Source: Collinsella sp. (lineage in GTDB: Bacteria > Actinomycetota > Coriobacteriia > Coriobacteriales > Coriobacteriaceae). From it: DNA of 64,000 nucleotides. The translations under genes were made by a program, and so were the position numbers. The notes under the pieces are model-generated. The model searched no databases and was not told where the DNA came from. It was given only the letters and a program-made list of their open reading frames with translations. Location of the stretch: the NCBI GenBank assembly GCA_018382125.1, contig JAGZQO010000007.1:1-64000 (forward strand), read 5' to 3'. Below, one piece after another: positions 18,070-27,055 of the stretch (position 1 is its first letter; each line of letters opens with the position of its first letter).

Positions 18070-19285
18070 GGGTATCGACCTCCTTCGTCGAGCCTCGGCC
18101 ATACGCGCCCGCCATAGCGCCGCTGCAAGAAGCGCAGCCCCGTTTGTCGGGTTCGCCTTCGCCCGATGCGCCTTCCGCCCGAAGCGCGCGGCCGAACGCC
18201 ATCGCAAGCCGGGCATTCTCCTTGCGCGTGCGCACCGCGACGCGGCACCAGAAACGGGACAGTACCGAAAACGAGTCGCACGTGCGGACCAAAACCCCCT
18301 GTTTATACAGGCGCTCGGGGATGTCTTTCGCCGGTGTCCGGACTAAAAGGAAGTTCGCATCCGACGGCACGACGGAAAGCCCGAGCGAGGAGAGCTCGTG
18401 GGAAAGCCACGCTCGCTCGCCCGCCAATACATCGCGCGTGCGCGAGACGTATTCGACGTCTTCCAGGGCGGCGATACCCGCGGCCTCGGCGACCGAGGAG
18501 ACGGGCCACGCCTGCCCCGCCCGGCGAATCCCCTCGAGGAGTTGGGCGTTTCCGCTGATCAGATATCCCAACCGCAACCCCGCCATTCCGTAGAGCTTGG
18601 TGAACGCGGAGAGCACGGCCACATGGCGCGAACACGCGGCGCGTGCGGCCACGCTCCTTTCGCGGGCGTCGGGCGCAAATCCGAGGAAGCACTCGTCCAC
18701 GACGAGCAGCGCGCCCGCCTGCTCGCAGCGGCATGCCACGGCATCGATCACGCGGGGGTCGACGAGGCGCCCCGTCGGGTTGTTCGGATTGCAGAGGTAC
18801 GCCACGTCTCCCGGCCCCTCGATCGCGCGGGCGAAGGAGGCGGGCACGTCGAAGTCGTCCGCTTCGAAGAGCGGGAACTCCTGCACGGATGCGCCGTAGT
18901 ACGATGCCGCCTCCGCATATTCAGAGAACGTCGGCGCGCACACGACGATGCGTTTCGGGCGTACCGCCGCGGCGAGCCGCCAGATGATGTCAGACGCGCC
19001 CGCGCCGCAGACGATAGTATCTTCGGGAATGCCCTGGGCGCGCCCTAGGGCGCGAACGAGTGCGAGGCTTTCCCTATCGGGGTAGGCGTCGATTCGAGAA
19101 AGCGCCTTGCAAGCTGCGGCGACGGCGCGCGGCGAGGGGCCTGCCGGATTCACGTTCACCGAGAAGTCAATGAGGTCGGAGGCGCCCCCTTCGCAAGCGA
19201 TGCCGAGCGATTGCGAGCTGCCCCCATGCGTACGGGCGCGCAGGATTCCCCCGGCAGCCTGGGGCGCGGCGTGGTCTTCCCTCAT
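18062..19285 (-). CDS. cobD: L-threonine-O-3-phosphate decarboxylase (aminotransferase fold)
   Basis: Makes (R)-1-amino-2-propanol O-phosphate, the linker between corrin ring and nucleotide loop. The 407-residue type I PLP fold shows SVNVNPAGP, CNPNNPTGR near residue 170, DECFLGF near 205, and the lysine motif FTKLYGMAGLRLGY near 230. Beyond residue ~365 is an extra tail containing GCASCSG, a small cysteine pair of unknown role. Start ATG 19285 overlaps the cbiB stop (ATGA). The symbol follows Salmonella naming; Pseudomonas-style naming is cobC. Confidence 0.9.
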   Translation of the reverse strand: MREDHAAPQAAGGILRARTHGGSSQSLGIACEGGASDLIDFSVNVNPAGPSPRAVAAACKALSRIDAYPDRESLALVRALGRAQGIPEDTIVCGAGASDIIWRLAAAVRPKRIVVCAPTFSEYAEAASYYGASVQEFPLFEADDFDVPASFARAIEGPGDVAYLCNPNNPTGRLVDPRVIDAVACRCEQAGALLVVDECFLGFAPDARERSVAARAACSRHVAVLSAFTKLYGMAGLRLGYLISGNAQLLEGIRRAGQAWPVSSVAEAAGIAALEDVEYVSRTRDVLAGERAWLSHELSSLGLSVVPSDANFLLVRTPAKDIPERLYKQGVLVRTCDSFSVLSRFWCRVAVRTRKENARLAMAFGRALRAEGASGEGEPDKRGCASCSGAMAGAYGRGSTKEVDTRG

Positions 19286-20256
19286 GCCATCGCCCCCACG
19301 GCGAGCACGACCGCCGCGCGCGCGGCGCCGAAGACGACGAGCGCGCATACGGACGCGGCGAGCATGAGCCTTGTCGCCCGTGCGATGTCGCCCCACTCGA
19401 TTTCGCGGGACGCGTCGCCTATCGTCGGTTTCTCAACGAGCTTGCCGAAATACACCGCGGGTCCCGCCAGGCGCAGCCCGAGCGCGCCCGCGCACGCTGA
19501 CTCGGTCTGCGCCGAGTTGGGGCTCGCATGGCGACGCCTGTCGCGGCGCCAGATGCGCGCCGCCCCGCGCGCGTCGAGCCCGACGATCGGGCACACGGCG
19601 ATCATGAGCAGGGCCGATAAGCGCGAGGGAATCCAGTTCACCGCATCGTCGAGGCGCGCCGAGGCGCAGCCGAAGTCGATGTAGCGCTCATTTTTGTAGC
19701 CTACCATACTGTCGAGCGTGTTCACCGCCTTGTACGCCATGCCCAAGGGCGCACCCCCGATCATAAGGTAGAAAAGCGGCGCGATGACGCCGTCGCTCGC
19801 GTTCTCCGCCACGGTTTCCACGGCGGCGCGCGCCACGCCCTGCTCGTCGAGAACAGACGTGTTGCGTCCCACGATGAGCCCGACGGCTTCGCGCGCCGCG
19901 ACAAGGCCGCCCTTCGAGAACGCGCGGACCACGGCCAGGCTCTGGCGGCGAAGCTCGCATGCCGCGAGAATCTGATAGCTCGCCCATGCCTCGGCCACAA
20001 AGCGCAAGCCGGGGTGAACCATGCCGCAAAGATGCAGGATTCCCCAGGTCAAAAGCCAACACGCAAGCGGAAGCGCCACGGCGAGCACAAGCCCTGCGGC
20101 GCGCGTGCCCGCGGACGTTTGCGGGAATGCGCCCCGAAGGCGGCCTTCGGCCCACGTGATCGCGCGCCCCATGGCGACGACGGGATGGGGAAGCCAGCGC
20201 GGGTCGCCGAAGGCAAGGTCGGCCGCGAACCCGGCGGCGACGGCAAGAATCGTCAT
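19282..20256 (-). CDS. cbiB: Adenosylcobinamide-phosphate synthase (membrane)
   Basis: Joins aminopropanol phosphate to adenosylcobyric acid at the membrane. The 324-residue multi-pass protein has the family's DLAFGDPRWLPHPVVAMG at residues 11-28, ENASDGVIAPLFY near 155, AYKAVNTLDSMVGY near 180 and DDAVNWIPSRL near 207. The start ATG 20256 forms TGATG with the preceding gene's stop. It is followed by the phosphate decarboxylase gene that supplies its substrate. Confidence 0.94.
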   Translation of the reverse strand: MTILAVAAGFAADLAFGDPRWLPHPVVAMGRAITWAEGRLRGAFPQTSAGTRAAGLVLAVALPLACWLLTWGILHLCGMVHPGLRFVAEAWASYQILAACELRRQSLAVVRAFSKGGLVAAREAVGLIVGRNTSVLDEQGVARAAVETVAENASDGVIAPLFYLMIGGAPLGMAYKAVNTLDSMVGYKNERYIDFGCASARLDDAVNWIPSRLSALLMIAVCPIVGLDARGAARIWRRDRRRHASPNSAQTESACAGALGLRLAGPAVYFGKLVEKPTIGDASREIEWGDIARATRLMLAASVCALVVFGAARAAVVLAVGAMA

Positions 20257-21257
20257 CACCGGGCATCGCCCCCCGAAGCGGGGCGAACGTCGCGAAGGCA
20301 GCGCCCATCCCAGGTGGCGGCCCATGCGCCGCCCGGCTCGGTATGCACGTCGAAATATCCCATTTTCGGGACAGCTAGCTCGGAGAGCAGCGCTTTCACG
20401 GTACCCGCGTGAACGACGAAGACGGCGCGCCCACTCCCTTGGGCGCGCTCCGATTCGCACGCCTCCCGAAACGCCGCGACGACGCGGCGGGTGAAATCGC
20501 TCTTGCCCTCGCCATGCGGGCAGCGTGTCTCGCACCAGGAGTCTACCCAGGCGCGGTAGCGCACGTCCTCTTTAAGCTCGGCGGCGCTTCGCCCCTCGAA
20601 GTCACCGAAATCCATCTCGCGCAGACCGGGGCACGCCATAAGCTCCGCGTTCGGGAAGAGGATGCGCGCAGTCTGGTCGGTGCGGGCCATGCCGCTCGTG
20701 ATAACACGGAACACGTCACGATCGCACGCGAGGTCGCGCAAAGCGCGCTCGCCCGCGATCGACAGGGGCTCGTCGGTGCCCGCCCCGCTGTAGCGATGGT
20801 CTTCCGTGCCCGCCGTGGCACCATGGCGCACGAAGACGACTTCCAAAGGCGCGCCCGCGCCCAGCGTCCCTCGAGGCGCATCGGCAAGGTTTCCTTTGAT
20901 GACCTGGGGAATCCCGCACGTCATGCGCACGACGACGTCGGCGCGCGCAGCGAGCGCGCATCCCAGGCGCCCCGCGCGCTCGCGCCATTGGGCGTCTTCC
21001 GCACGCATGGGGACGACCCCCGAGCCGACCAAGGTCAGAATCACTGCGTCGAAGCCAATCAGCCGCCCGAGCACCCGGTCAGCGTCGAGCGCGCGTACGA
21101 GTTCCTCAGCACGGTACGCGACACGGCCGGCAAAAGCCGCGGGCACGCCGCCCTCCGCAAGCTGCGCCGCGTCGACGAAATCGTCCGCCGCGAACCCGAG
21201 CTTTTCGCGCACGAAGGTCCTCTTCCCCGAATGCGCGCCACCTACCACGAGCATCAT
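20256..21257 (-). CDS. CobU-like NTPase fused to alpha-ribazole phosphatase-like (CobC) domain
   Basis: The 333-residue fusion has two parts. Residues 1-125 look like CobU: P-loop GGAHSGKRT at 6-14, GSGVVPMRAEDAQWRE near 78, and CGIPQVIKG near 114. However, the segment corresponding to the guanylylation-site helix (RIxxHR in CobU) is absent. Residues 138-333 are a histidine phosphatase domain with VRHGATAG (His 145), REMDFGDFEG and FVVHAGTV. The phosphatase half probably removes the phosphate from alpha-ribazole 5'-phosphate or adenosylcobalamin 5'-phosphate. Because a complete CobU lies two genes upstream, the N-terminal half is likely an accessory or degenerate kinase. The ATG overlaps the cobS stop. 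Confidence 0.8.
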   Translation of the reverse strand: MMLVVGGAHSGKRTFVREKLGFAADDFVDAAQLAEGGVPAAFAGRVAYRAEELVRALDADRVLGRLIGFDAVILTLVGSGVVPMRAEDAQWRERAGRLGCALAARADVVVRMTCGIPQVIKGNLADAPRGTLGAGAPLEVVFVRHGATAGTEDHRYSGAGTDEPLSIAGERALRDLACDRDVFRVITSGMARTDQTARILFPNAELMACPGLREMDFGDFEGRSAAELKEDVRYRAWVDSWCETRCPHGEGKSDFTRRVVAAFREACESERAQGSGRAVFVVHAGTVKALLSELAVPKMGYFDVHTEPGGAWAATWDGRCLRDVRPASGGDAR

Positions 21258-22021
21258 AGGAGCATGCCCCCCGCCACCAGCATGGCAAGCATCGCGAGCT
21301 CGGCCCATTGCAGAAACCATCCGGCCAAATCACCCGTCACCCCGCCGAAGCGGGACAGAGCAACATGGCGGTACCACGCGAGCGCCAAAAGCCCCGCCAC
21401 CTCCATAAGGGCGCCGACGGCCCGAGCGCACGCGACCATCCCTGCAGCCGAAGCCGCGGCGAAAGCGCAAAGCGGCACGACGATCGCCGCGCGCTTCTTC
21501 GCAGGCGAGAGCCCCGCGGCCATGCCGTCCGCCCGCGCGGCAGGCCAGCATTCTACGGCGAGCCCCGAAAGCGCGCGGGAGAACACGAGCGAGCACAGAA
21601 GCGCGAGGAACGCCCCCGCCGTAAGCGGCAGCGCGGTGAACAGGGAAAACTGCAGAATAAGGTACACGACAACACCGATGACCCCGAAGGCGCCCGCCCG
21701 CGGGTCGTGCATGATCTCGAGCTTTCGCTCGCGCGGGGCCCAGCTTGCAAGCGCATCGGAGGTGTCGCAGAGCCCGTCTAGGTGGATGCCTCCCGTCACC
21801 GCCACAGACAACGCCACGAGCACGGCCGCGACGATGGTCGCGGGCACGCCGAGCAGGTTCGCCACGTGCCCCCACGCCGTCATGAGGAAACCTTCCGCGA
21901 CGCCCACCAGGGGAAACGCGGCAAGCGCATGGGTTGATCCGAAATCGGTCCAGGCCGATTTCGGGACGGGGATGCGCGAGAACGTTCCGAACGCCGCGCA
22001 GATTGCCTCTGCTATCTTCAC
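21254..22021 (-). CDS. cobS: Adenosylcobinamide-GDP ribazoletransferase (cobalamin synthase)
   Basis: Final nucleotide-loop step, joining adenosylcobinamide-GDP and alpha-ribazole (phosphate) in the membrane. The 255-residue protein is strongly hydrophobic, with several membrane helices and the conserved TGGIHLDGLCDTSDAL near residue 78 plus HDPRAGAFGVIG near 107. The start is GTG at 22021 in GTGA with the cobU stop. The N-terminus (VKIAEAICAAFGTFSRIPVP) matches the usual LTRIPVP-type opening. Confidence 0.92.
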   Translation of the reverse strand: MKIAEAICAAFGTFSRIPVPKSAWTDFGSTHALAAFPLVGVAEGFLMTAWGHVANLLGVPATIVAAVLVALSVAVTGGIHLDGLCDTSDALASWAPRERKLEIMHDPRAGAFGVIGVVVYLILQFSLFTALPLTAGAFLALLCSLVFSRALSGLAVECWPAARADGMAAGLSPAKKRAAIVVPLCAFAAASAAGMVACARAVGALMEVAGLLALAWYRHVALSRFGGVTGDLAGWFLQWAELAMLAMLVAGGMLL

Positions 22022-22566
22022 CTTGTAGGTCCTTCGCCTTTCATCCACACGGGAATCCCGCATACCACTTCGACTGCGCGGTCGGCCAGCGCCGCCACGC
22101 CCGCGTTCACGCGCGCGAGCGCGCGCCTCCATGCCTCGGTCCCCTCATCGTAGCGCATCCCATCGGCGAACACGTCGACGGTGACCACCACCGTATACGC
22201 AGCGGCCTGAGCGAGCCGTTCGATGCCTCCTAGCACCTCTCGCGCCGCAGCGTCGGGGTCACGTGGGGACAAGCCGCCTTCCGCGAAGAGCTCGTTCGCA
22301 ACCAGGTTGCCCACGTCCTCCAAAAGAAGCGTGCAGCCGCGCGGAAGCCCGGGCACTGCGGCGCCCACGTCACGCGTGCGCTCGAGGGTGGAAAACCCCT
22401 TACCCTCGCGCAGTGCCCGATGGCGCGCAATGCGGCAGGCGCCATCTTCCCCGAAGGGCTCCATCGTTGCCAGGTACACGCGGGGGCCGTCGTGCCCGAG
22501 GCACAGGGACTCGGCGTAGGCGCTCTTGCCGCTCGCGGCGGCGCCGATGACGAGCGTCACCGTCAT
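22018..22566 (-). CDS. cobU: Adenosylcobinamide kinase/guanylyltransferase
   Basis: Phosphorylates adenosylcobinamide and converts it to adenosylcobinamide-GDP. The 182-residue protein has P-loop GAAASGKSAYAE at about 7-18, YLATMEPFGEDG, the guanylylated-histidine helix RIARHRALREGKGF near 50, and the VCGIPVWMKG strand near the C-terminus. Unlike the CobU-like half of the downstream fusion, all expected motifs are present. The ATG overlaps the cobT stop (ATGA). Confidence 0.94.
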   Translation of the reverse strand: MTVTLVIGAAASGKSAYAESLCLGHDGPRVYLATMEPFGEDGACRIARHRALREGKGFSTLERTRDVGAAVPGLPRGCTLLLEDVGNLVANELFAEGGLSPRDPDAAAREVLGGIERLAQAAAYTVVVTVDVFADGMRYDEGTEAWRRALARVNAGVAALADRAVEVVCGIPVWMKGEGPTR

Positions 22567-23705
22567 TTCCCGGCCTCGAAATGCTCGTAAGCAGCCATGC
22601 CAGTCGCCGTGAACGTCTTCCCATCCCGGTACACGCGCAGCGCCGAATCCAGAAGGGGCAGATACGCCATGGCGCCCGCGCCCTCGCCCAAGTGCATGCC
22701 TGCGTCGAGGGGTGCCTTTATGCCGAGCTCGCGAAGGAGCTCCTGGCTTGCGGGTTCGCTTGATGCGTGGGTGCCCACGAGGTAGCCCAAGGCGTTGGGG
22801 CACAGGCGCGCCGCGCACAAGGCCGCCGTGCAGGATATGACCCCGTCGAGGAGCGCCGGCGCCTTCGAGGCCGCGGCCCCCAGGTAGAAGCCGCACATCG
22901 CCGCGATGTCGAAGCCGCCCACCTTCGAGAGCACGTCGATCGGGTCGGCAGGATCGGGCGAGTTCGCGTCGATAGCGCGCTCGACCACGTCGCGCTTACG
23001 CGCGAGCGAGGCGTCCGAGAGCCCCGCGCCGCGCCCGACGAGGTTCCGCGCGTCCGCCCGGATGAGCACTGCGGCCACCGCCGCCGAGGTGGTCGTGTTG
23101 CCGATGCCCATCTCGCCCGCGGCGAGAAGGCGCACGCCGGCGCGGACAAGCCCGCACGCGACGGCGATTCCGACATCGATCGCGCGCACGGCCTCATCGC
23201 GAGACATGGCGGAGCCGTGCGCGATGTTGCCGCTCCCCCGCCGCACGTTCGCGCGCACCATGCGAGCGTCTTCTATGCCCCGGGCCACACCCACGTCGAC
23301 GGGCACGACCTCGGCACCCGCGAACGCCGCCATGCGGCAGGCGCTCGTGGCCCCCTCGCACATGTTGCGCGCGACGGCTCGCGTCACGTCTTGCCCGCTT
23401 TGCGACACGCCCTCGGCAACGACCCCGTTGTCGGAGAAGAATACCGCGAGCGCACGGGGAAACTCGGCCACCTCGGCGCTCCCCTGAGCTGCGGCGATAC
23501 GCGCGACGGCGTCTTCAAAGTCGCCCAATCCCCCCAAAGGATGCGCGATGGAATCCCACGCGGCGTACGCGGCGGCGCGGGCACACTCATCTGCGGGCGC
23601 GATCCGGGAGAGCGCGGCTTCGAGCACGGTGCCCGGCGCCGACGAGAACGCGCGCTCGACTTCCTCGCGGATGCAGGCAAGCGCGGTTTCGGTTGCTTCA
23701 GCCAT
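22563..23705 (-). CDS. cobT: Nicotinate-nucleotide:dimethylbenzimidazole phosphoribosyltransferase
   Basis: Activates the lower-ligand base to its alpha-ribotide. The 380-residue protein shows FFSDNGVVAEGVSQSG near residue 91, GEMGIGNTTTSAA near 198, LVGTHASSEPA, and the HLGEGAGAM motif with the catalytic glutamate near 344. It is somewhat longer than the ~350-residue norm, mainly at the N-terminus. ATG 23705 follows GAGAGGAGACGGC and overlaps the cbiA stop by eight bases. No genes for making dimethylbenzimidazole are present, so the base may be imported or another benzimidazole/purine used. Confidence 0.93.
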   Translation of the reverse strand: MAEATETALACIREEVERAFSSAPGTVLEAALSRIAPADECARAAAYAAWDSIAHPLGGLGDFEDAVARIAAAQGSAEVAEFPRALAVFFSDNGVVAEGVSQSGQDVTRAVARNMCEGATSACRMAAFAGAEVVPVDVGVARGIEDARMVRANVRRGSGNIAHGSAMSRDEAVRAIDVGIAVACGLVRAGVRLLAAGEMGIGNTTTSAAVAAVLIRADARNLVGRGAGLSDASLARKRDVVERAIDANSPDPADPIDVLSKVGGFDIAAMCGFYLGAAASKAPALLDGVISCTAALCAARLCPNALGYLVGTHASSEPASQELLRELGIKAPLDAGMHLGEGAGAMAYLPLLDSALRVYRDGKTFTATGMAAYEHFEAGK

Positions 23706-25080
23706 GCCGTCTCCTCTCTGCGAACGACGCTGTGGCAGACGCGAACGCGCGCGCAACGTCGGGGTTCGCAGGATAGTACACATGCGGGAAGCCCGCAACC
23801 AGGGCCGGGGTGGTCGTCATGCACGGCCAGCCCTTGTCGCGCCGGGGCTTCTGCGCCCAGAAGTCGCCGCCCGGGCAGGTGGACTGCCAGTAGTGGAACT
23901 CGTGCGCGCGGATGCGTGTGCCGCGCGGCCCGTAGAGCCCGTAGCGTTGGGAAGTGAGCTCCACGTACCCGAAATGGGACAGCCTTCCCCCGTTCTCGCT
24001 TGCGCCCTCAAGGGCGCCCGCAACAGGCCAGCGCCGCCCCTCGCTATCGGAGATTTCGCGCTGCAGGTACAGAAACCCACCGCATTCGGCAACCGTCGGC
24101 ATGCCGGATTCCACCGCACGCCGCACCGCCTCGCGCATCGGCGCGTTCTCGGAGAGCTGCCGCGCATGGAGCTCCGGGTAGCCGCCTCCCAGATAGAGGG
24201 CGCTTGTCCCCCGGGGCAACTCGCTATCACACAGGGGGCTGAAAAAGGCCAGCTCGCAACCCAGGTCCTCGAGCGCGCGCAGGTTCTCCTCGTAGTAGAA
24301 CGAGAACGCCTCGTCACGTGCGACGGCGACGATGGGCCGCGCTCCCGCGATCGGCTCCAACCGGTAAGGTTCCTCGCGGATATCGGGTGCCGTCGCCGCT
24401 ATTTCGAGCAAGCGGTCGACGTCGACGCTCTTTTCCACCAGCTCGGCCATCTTGTCGATGCGCGCGGAGAGCTGCTCGACCTCGTCGGCGGTCACAAGCC
24501 CCAAATGCCGGCTTTCGAGCGAGAACGCATCGTCGGCGGGGATATTCCCCAAAACCGCGACACCCGTGTGTTTCTCGATCGCAGGCTTCGCGTAGGCGCA
24601 GGCAGCGGCGCTCGTCTTGTTCAGCACGACGCCGCGCACGTTCGCACAAGGCAGGAACTCGGCGATGCCGCGAATTACGGCGGCGAGCGATAAAGACGCC
24701 CCGCGCCCGTTCACCACTAAAACGACCGGCGTTTCCGTGTCGCGCGCAACCTGGTAGCTGCTCGCGTCGGCCACGCCGGGCGCCATGCCGTCGTAGAAGC
24801 CCATGACCCCCTCGAGCACCGCGACATCCGCGCACGCGGCGCCGCGTGCGAGCAGGGCGCGCAGCGTCGGGGCGTCGGTGAAGAAGCCGTCTAAGTTGCC
24901 CGAGCGCGCGCCCACGACGCGACGATGAAAGAGCGGATCAATGTAGTCGGGGCCGCATTTGAAGGCCGCGCATGCGAGGCCGCGGCGCGCGAGCGCGCGC
25001 AGGAGCGCGCACGTAACGACCGTCTTGCCGCTCCCGCTCGAGGGCGCAGCGACCATGAAGCGCGGGATGGTCGTGCTCAC
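23698..25080 (-). CDS. cbiA: Cobyrinic acid a,c-diamide synthase
   Basis: Amidates the a and c side chains of cobyrinate with glutamine and ATP. The 460-residue protein has a synthetase half (SSGSGKTVVTCAL P-loop near residue 14, FKCGPDYIDPLFH near 40, EGVMGFYDG near 88) and a C-terminal glutamine amidotransferase half (LYLGGGYPELH near 290, VAECGGFLYLQ with the Cys nucleophile near 333, RAHEFHYW near 392). The start is GTG 25080 (VSTTIPRFMVAAPSSGSGK), overlapping the cbiET stop in GTGA. Confidence 0.95.
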   Translation of the reverse strand: MSTTIPRFMVAAPSSGSGKTVVTCALLRALARRGLACAAFKCGPDYIDPLFHRRVVGARSGNLDGFFTDAPTLRALLARGAACADVAVLEGVMGFYDGMAPGVADASSYQVARDTETPVVLVVNGRGASLSLAAVIRGIAEFLPCANVRGVVLNKTSAAACAYAKPAIEKHTGVAVLGNIPADDAFSLESRHLGLVTADEVEQLSARIDKMAELVEKSVDVDRLLEIAATAPDIREEPYRLEPIAGARPIVAVARDEAFSFYYEENLRALEDLGCELAFFSPLCDSELPRGTSALYLGGGYPELHARQLSENAPMREAVRRAVESGMPTVAECGGFLYLQREISDSEGRRWPVAGALEGASENGGRLSHFGYVELTSQRYGLYGPRGTRIRAHEFHYWQSTCPGGDFWAQKPRRDKGWPCMTTTPALVAGFPHVYYPANPDVARAFASATASFAERRRHG

Positions 25081-26324
25081 CGGGCGCCGCCTTCCCCACC
25101 TGCACCACGCGCGCTGACGAGGAACACGGGGTTTTGCGCCTTCATAAGATGGTGCGAGCCTACAGCCTCGGCGCGGGCGGCCGACACCTGGCAAGCCTCG
25201 AACCCCTTAAAGCGCGAACTCGAGAGGAGCGCGCACGCCTCGGTGAGCGTCTCAACGGTGACGCATGGCACGCACAGGCGAACCTGCGAGTTCTTCTCGA
25301 GCGCCACCTCCACGATGGAGGGAAGCTCGCCCGCGCTCCCGCCGACGAACACGGCGTCGGGGACGGGCAGTATCGCGAGCGCTTCGGGGGCGACACCGGG
25401 GACCGCATGCACGTTGCCGCACCCGAATGCATCCGCGTTCTCTCGGATGAGCCGCACGCCGGCCGCGTTGCGCTCGACCGCCCATACCGACCCCGCTCGC
25501 GCGACGAGCGCCGCCTCGATCGACACGCTCCCCGTGCCGGCGCCGACGTCCCACACGGTGTCGGTCGCGGTAAGGCGCAGCTTCGCGAGCGCGACGGCGC
25601 GCACCTCCTGCTTGGTCATGGGAACGTCGCCGCGGATGAAGAGCTCGTCGGGAATGCCCGAGGAAGCGTACGGCCAGCGGGAACTCGCGGCGCGGGATGC
25701 GAACTCGATAAGCATCACGTTCAAGTCGTCGAACGTCTGACCTGCGATTTCACTTGCGGTCGCGCAGGTGATGCGCTCGTCGGGGTACGACAGGCGCTCG
25801 GCCACCGTCACGCGCGCATCCCCGAAGCCCGCCTGCACAAGCTCGCCCGAAAGCCGCGAGGGGTCTTCCCCGCCCGACGTGACGAGAAAGAGCTCACCTG
25901 CGCGCTCGGCCTCGGCCACGATGTCGCACGCCACGCCGTGAGCGCTCGCGAAGCGCCAATCCTGCCATGGACGCGCGAGGCGCTCGGCGAGATACGACGC
26001 TGAGCTTATGCCGGGAACAACGCGCACGTCCACCTGCGCGTCGCCGGAGAGCGCCTCCACCAGGCGGCGCGCGCCGCTGAACAGCCCCACATCGCCCGTC
26101 ATCACGACCACGGCGCGCCGCCACGACGCCGCATCGGTGAGCGCGGCGACGATGTCCGCCGTCTTCACGAGCTCGCATCTCACCACGTCGGGCGGCACGT
26201 CGATGCCGGCAAGCGCGCGATGAGCGCCGATGACCACGTCGGCGATGTCGATCGCGTCGAGCGCCGCGCGCGAGAGCAAGTCGGGGTTTCCGGGCCCCGC
26301 CCCGATGATCGTTACCTTTCGCAT
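25077..26324 (-). CDS. cbiET: Fused cobalt-precorrin-7 C5-methyltransferase / C15-methyltransferase (decarboxylating)
   Basis: A single 415-residue chain combines CbiE (residues ~1-205: VTIIGAGPGNPDLLS start, TGDVGLFSGA, PGISSASYLAERL) and CbiT (~215-405: TKQEVRAVALAKL, DVGAGTGSVSIEAA SAM-binding loop near 247, VFVGGSAGELP). Together they methylate C5 and C15 and decarboxylate the acetate on ring C. Fused CbiET (CobL-like) enzymes are common. ATG 26324; the gene overlaps cbiH by 13 bases. Confidence 0.95.
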   Translation of the reverse strand: MRKVTIIGAGPGNPDLLSRAALDAIDIADVVIGAHRALAGIDVPPDVVRCELVKTADIVAALTDAASWRRAVVVMTGDVGLFSGARRLVEALSGDAQVDVRVVPGISSASYLAERLARPWQDWRFASAHGVACDIVAEAERAGELFLVTSGGEDPSRLSGELVQAGFGDARVTVAERLSYPDERITCATASEIAGQTFDDLNVMLIEFASRAASSRWPYASSGIPDELFIRGDVPMTKQEVRAVALAKLRLTATDTVWDVGAGTGSVSIEAALVARAGSVWAVERNAAGVRLIRENADAFGCGNVHAVPGVAPEALAILPVPDAVFVGGSAGELPSIVEVALEKNSQVRLCVPCVTVETLTEACALLSSSRFKGFEACQVSAARAEAVGSHHLMKAQNPVFLVSARGAGGEGGAR

Positions 26325-27055
26325 GGAATCTCCCGATACCCGCGCGGCGTGACCATACGGCCGCCTACGAGCTTCGTGTCAGCGTTGCCGACGAACACGG
26401 TGGTGAACATGTCGGCGTCGAACTCCCCCAGCTCGGAGAGCCTGCACATGCCCGACTGCTGCCCCTCGCGCCCGATGTTGCGTACCCAGCCGCAGAGCGT
26501 GTCGGGGGCCTTCCATTCGAGCATAATCTTCGCCGCGCGCGAGAGCCTGTCGGCGCGCTTTCTGCTGCGCGGGTTGTACAAGCAGATGCAGAAGTCGGCG
26601 CTCGCCACGGCGGCGAGCCTGCGCTCGATGACCTCCCACGGTGTGAGCAGGTCGGAGAGCGACACGACCGCGAAGTCGTGGGCAAGCGGGGCGCCGAGCA
26701 CCGCCGACCCGCTCTGAGCCGCGGTGGCCCCGGCGATAACTTCCACGTCTACATCGGGGTAGTCCTCCGCAAGCTCCAGCACGGGGCTCGCCATGCCGTA
26801 CACGCCCGCGTCACCGCTGCACACGAGCGCCACGGCTTCTCCGCTCTGCGCGCGCGAAAGCGCCAGGCGGCACCGTTCGACCTCGTGCATCATCGGCGTC
26901 GCGAGATGCGCCGCGTCGGGCACGGCGGCGAGCGCGAGCTCCACGTATTTCGTGTACCCCACAACGATGTCGGTCGCCTCGAGCGCGCGCCGAGCCGCAA
27001 TCGTCATGCCGTCGGGGCCGCCCGGGCCAATCCCCACCACGAAGATCTTTCCCAT
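26312..27055 (-). CDS. cbiH: Cobalt-factor III / precorrin-3B C17-methyltransferase
   Basis: Performs the ring-contracting C17 methylation. The ~247-residue tetrapyrrole methylase shows FVVGIGPGGPDGMT at the N-terminus, VGYTKYVEL near 34, CSGDAGVYGMA near 80, VIAGATAAQSGSAVLGAPLAHDF near 108 and VRNIGREGQ near 190. The first ATG (27055) forms TGATG with the cbiG stop and has AAGGAG five bases upstream; the GTG just before it is too close to that site. No ferredoxin-like extension is present, so it is the short form. Confidence 0.93.
   Translation of the reverse strand: MGKIFVVGIGPGGPDGMTIAARRALEATDIVVGYTKYVELALAAVPDAAHLATPMMHEVERCRLALSRAQSGEAVALVCSGDAGVYGMASPVLELAEDYPDVDVEVIAGATAAQSGSAVLGAPLAHDFAVVSLSDLLTPWEVIERRLAAVASADFCICLYNPRSRKRADRLSRAAKIMLEWKAPDTLCGWVRNIGREGQQSGMCRLSELGEFDADMFTTVFVGNADTKLVGGRMVTPRGYREIPCER

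Noticed and set aside
20409..22028. 539-codon plus-strand open frame across the CobU-like/CobC and cobS genes
   Set aside because: It spans two well-supported minus-strand genes and shows only Arg/Ala/Ser-rich sequence.
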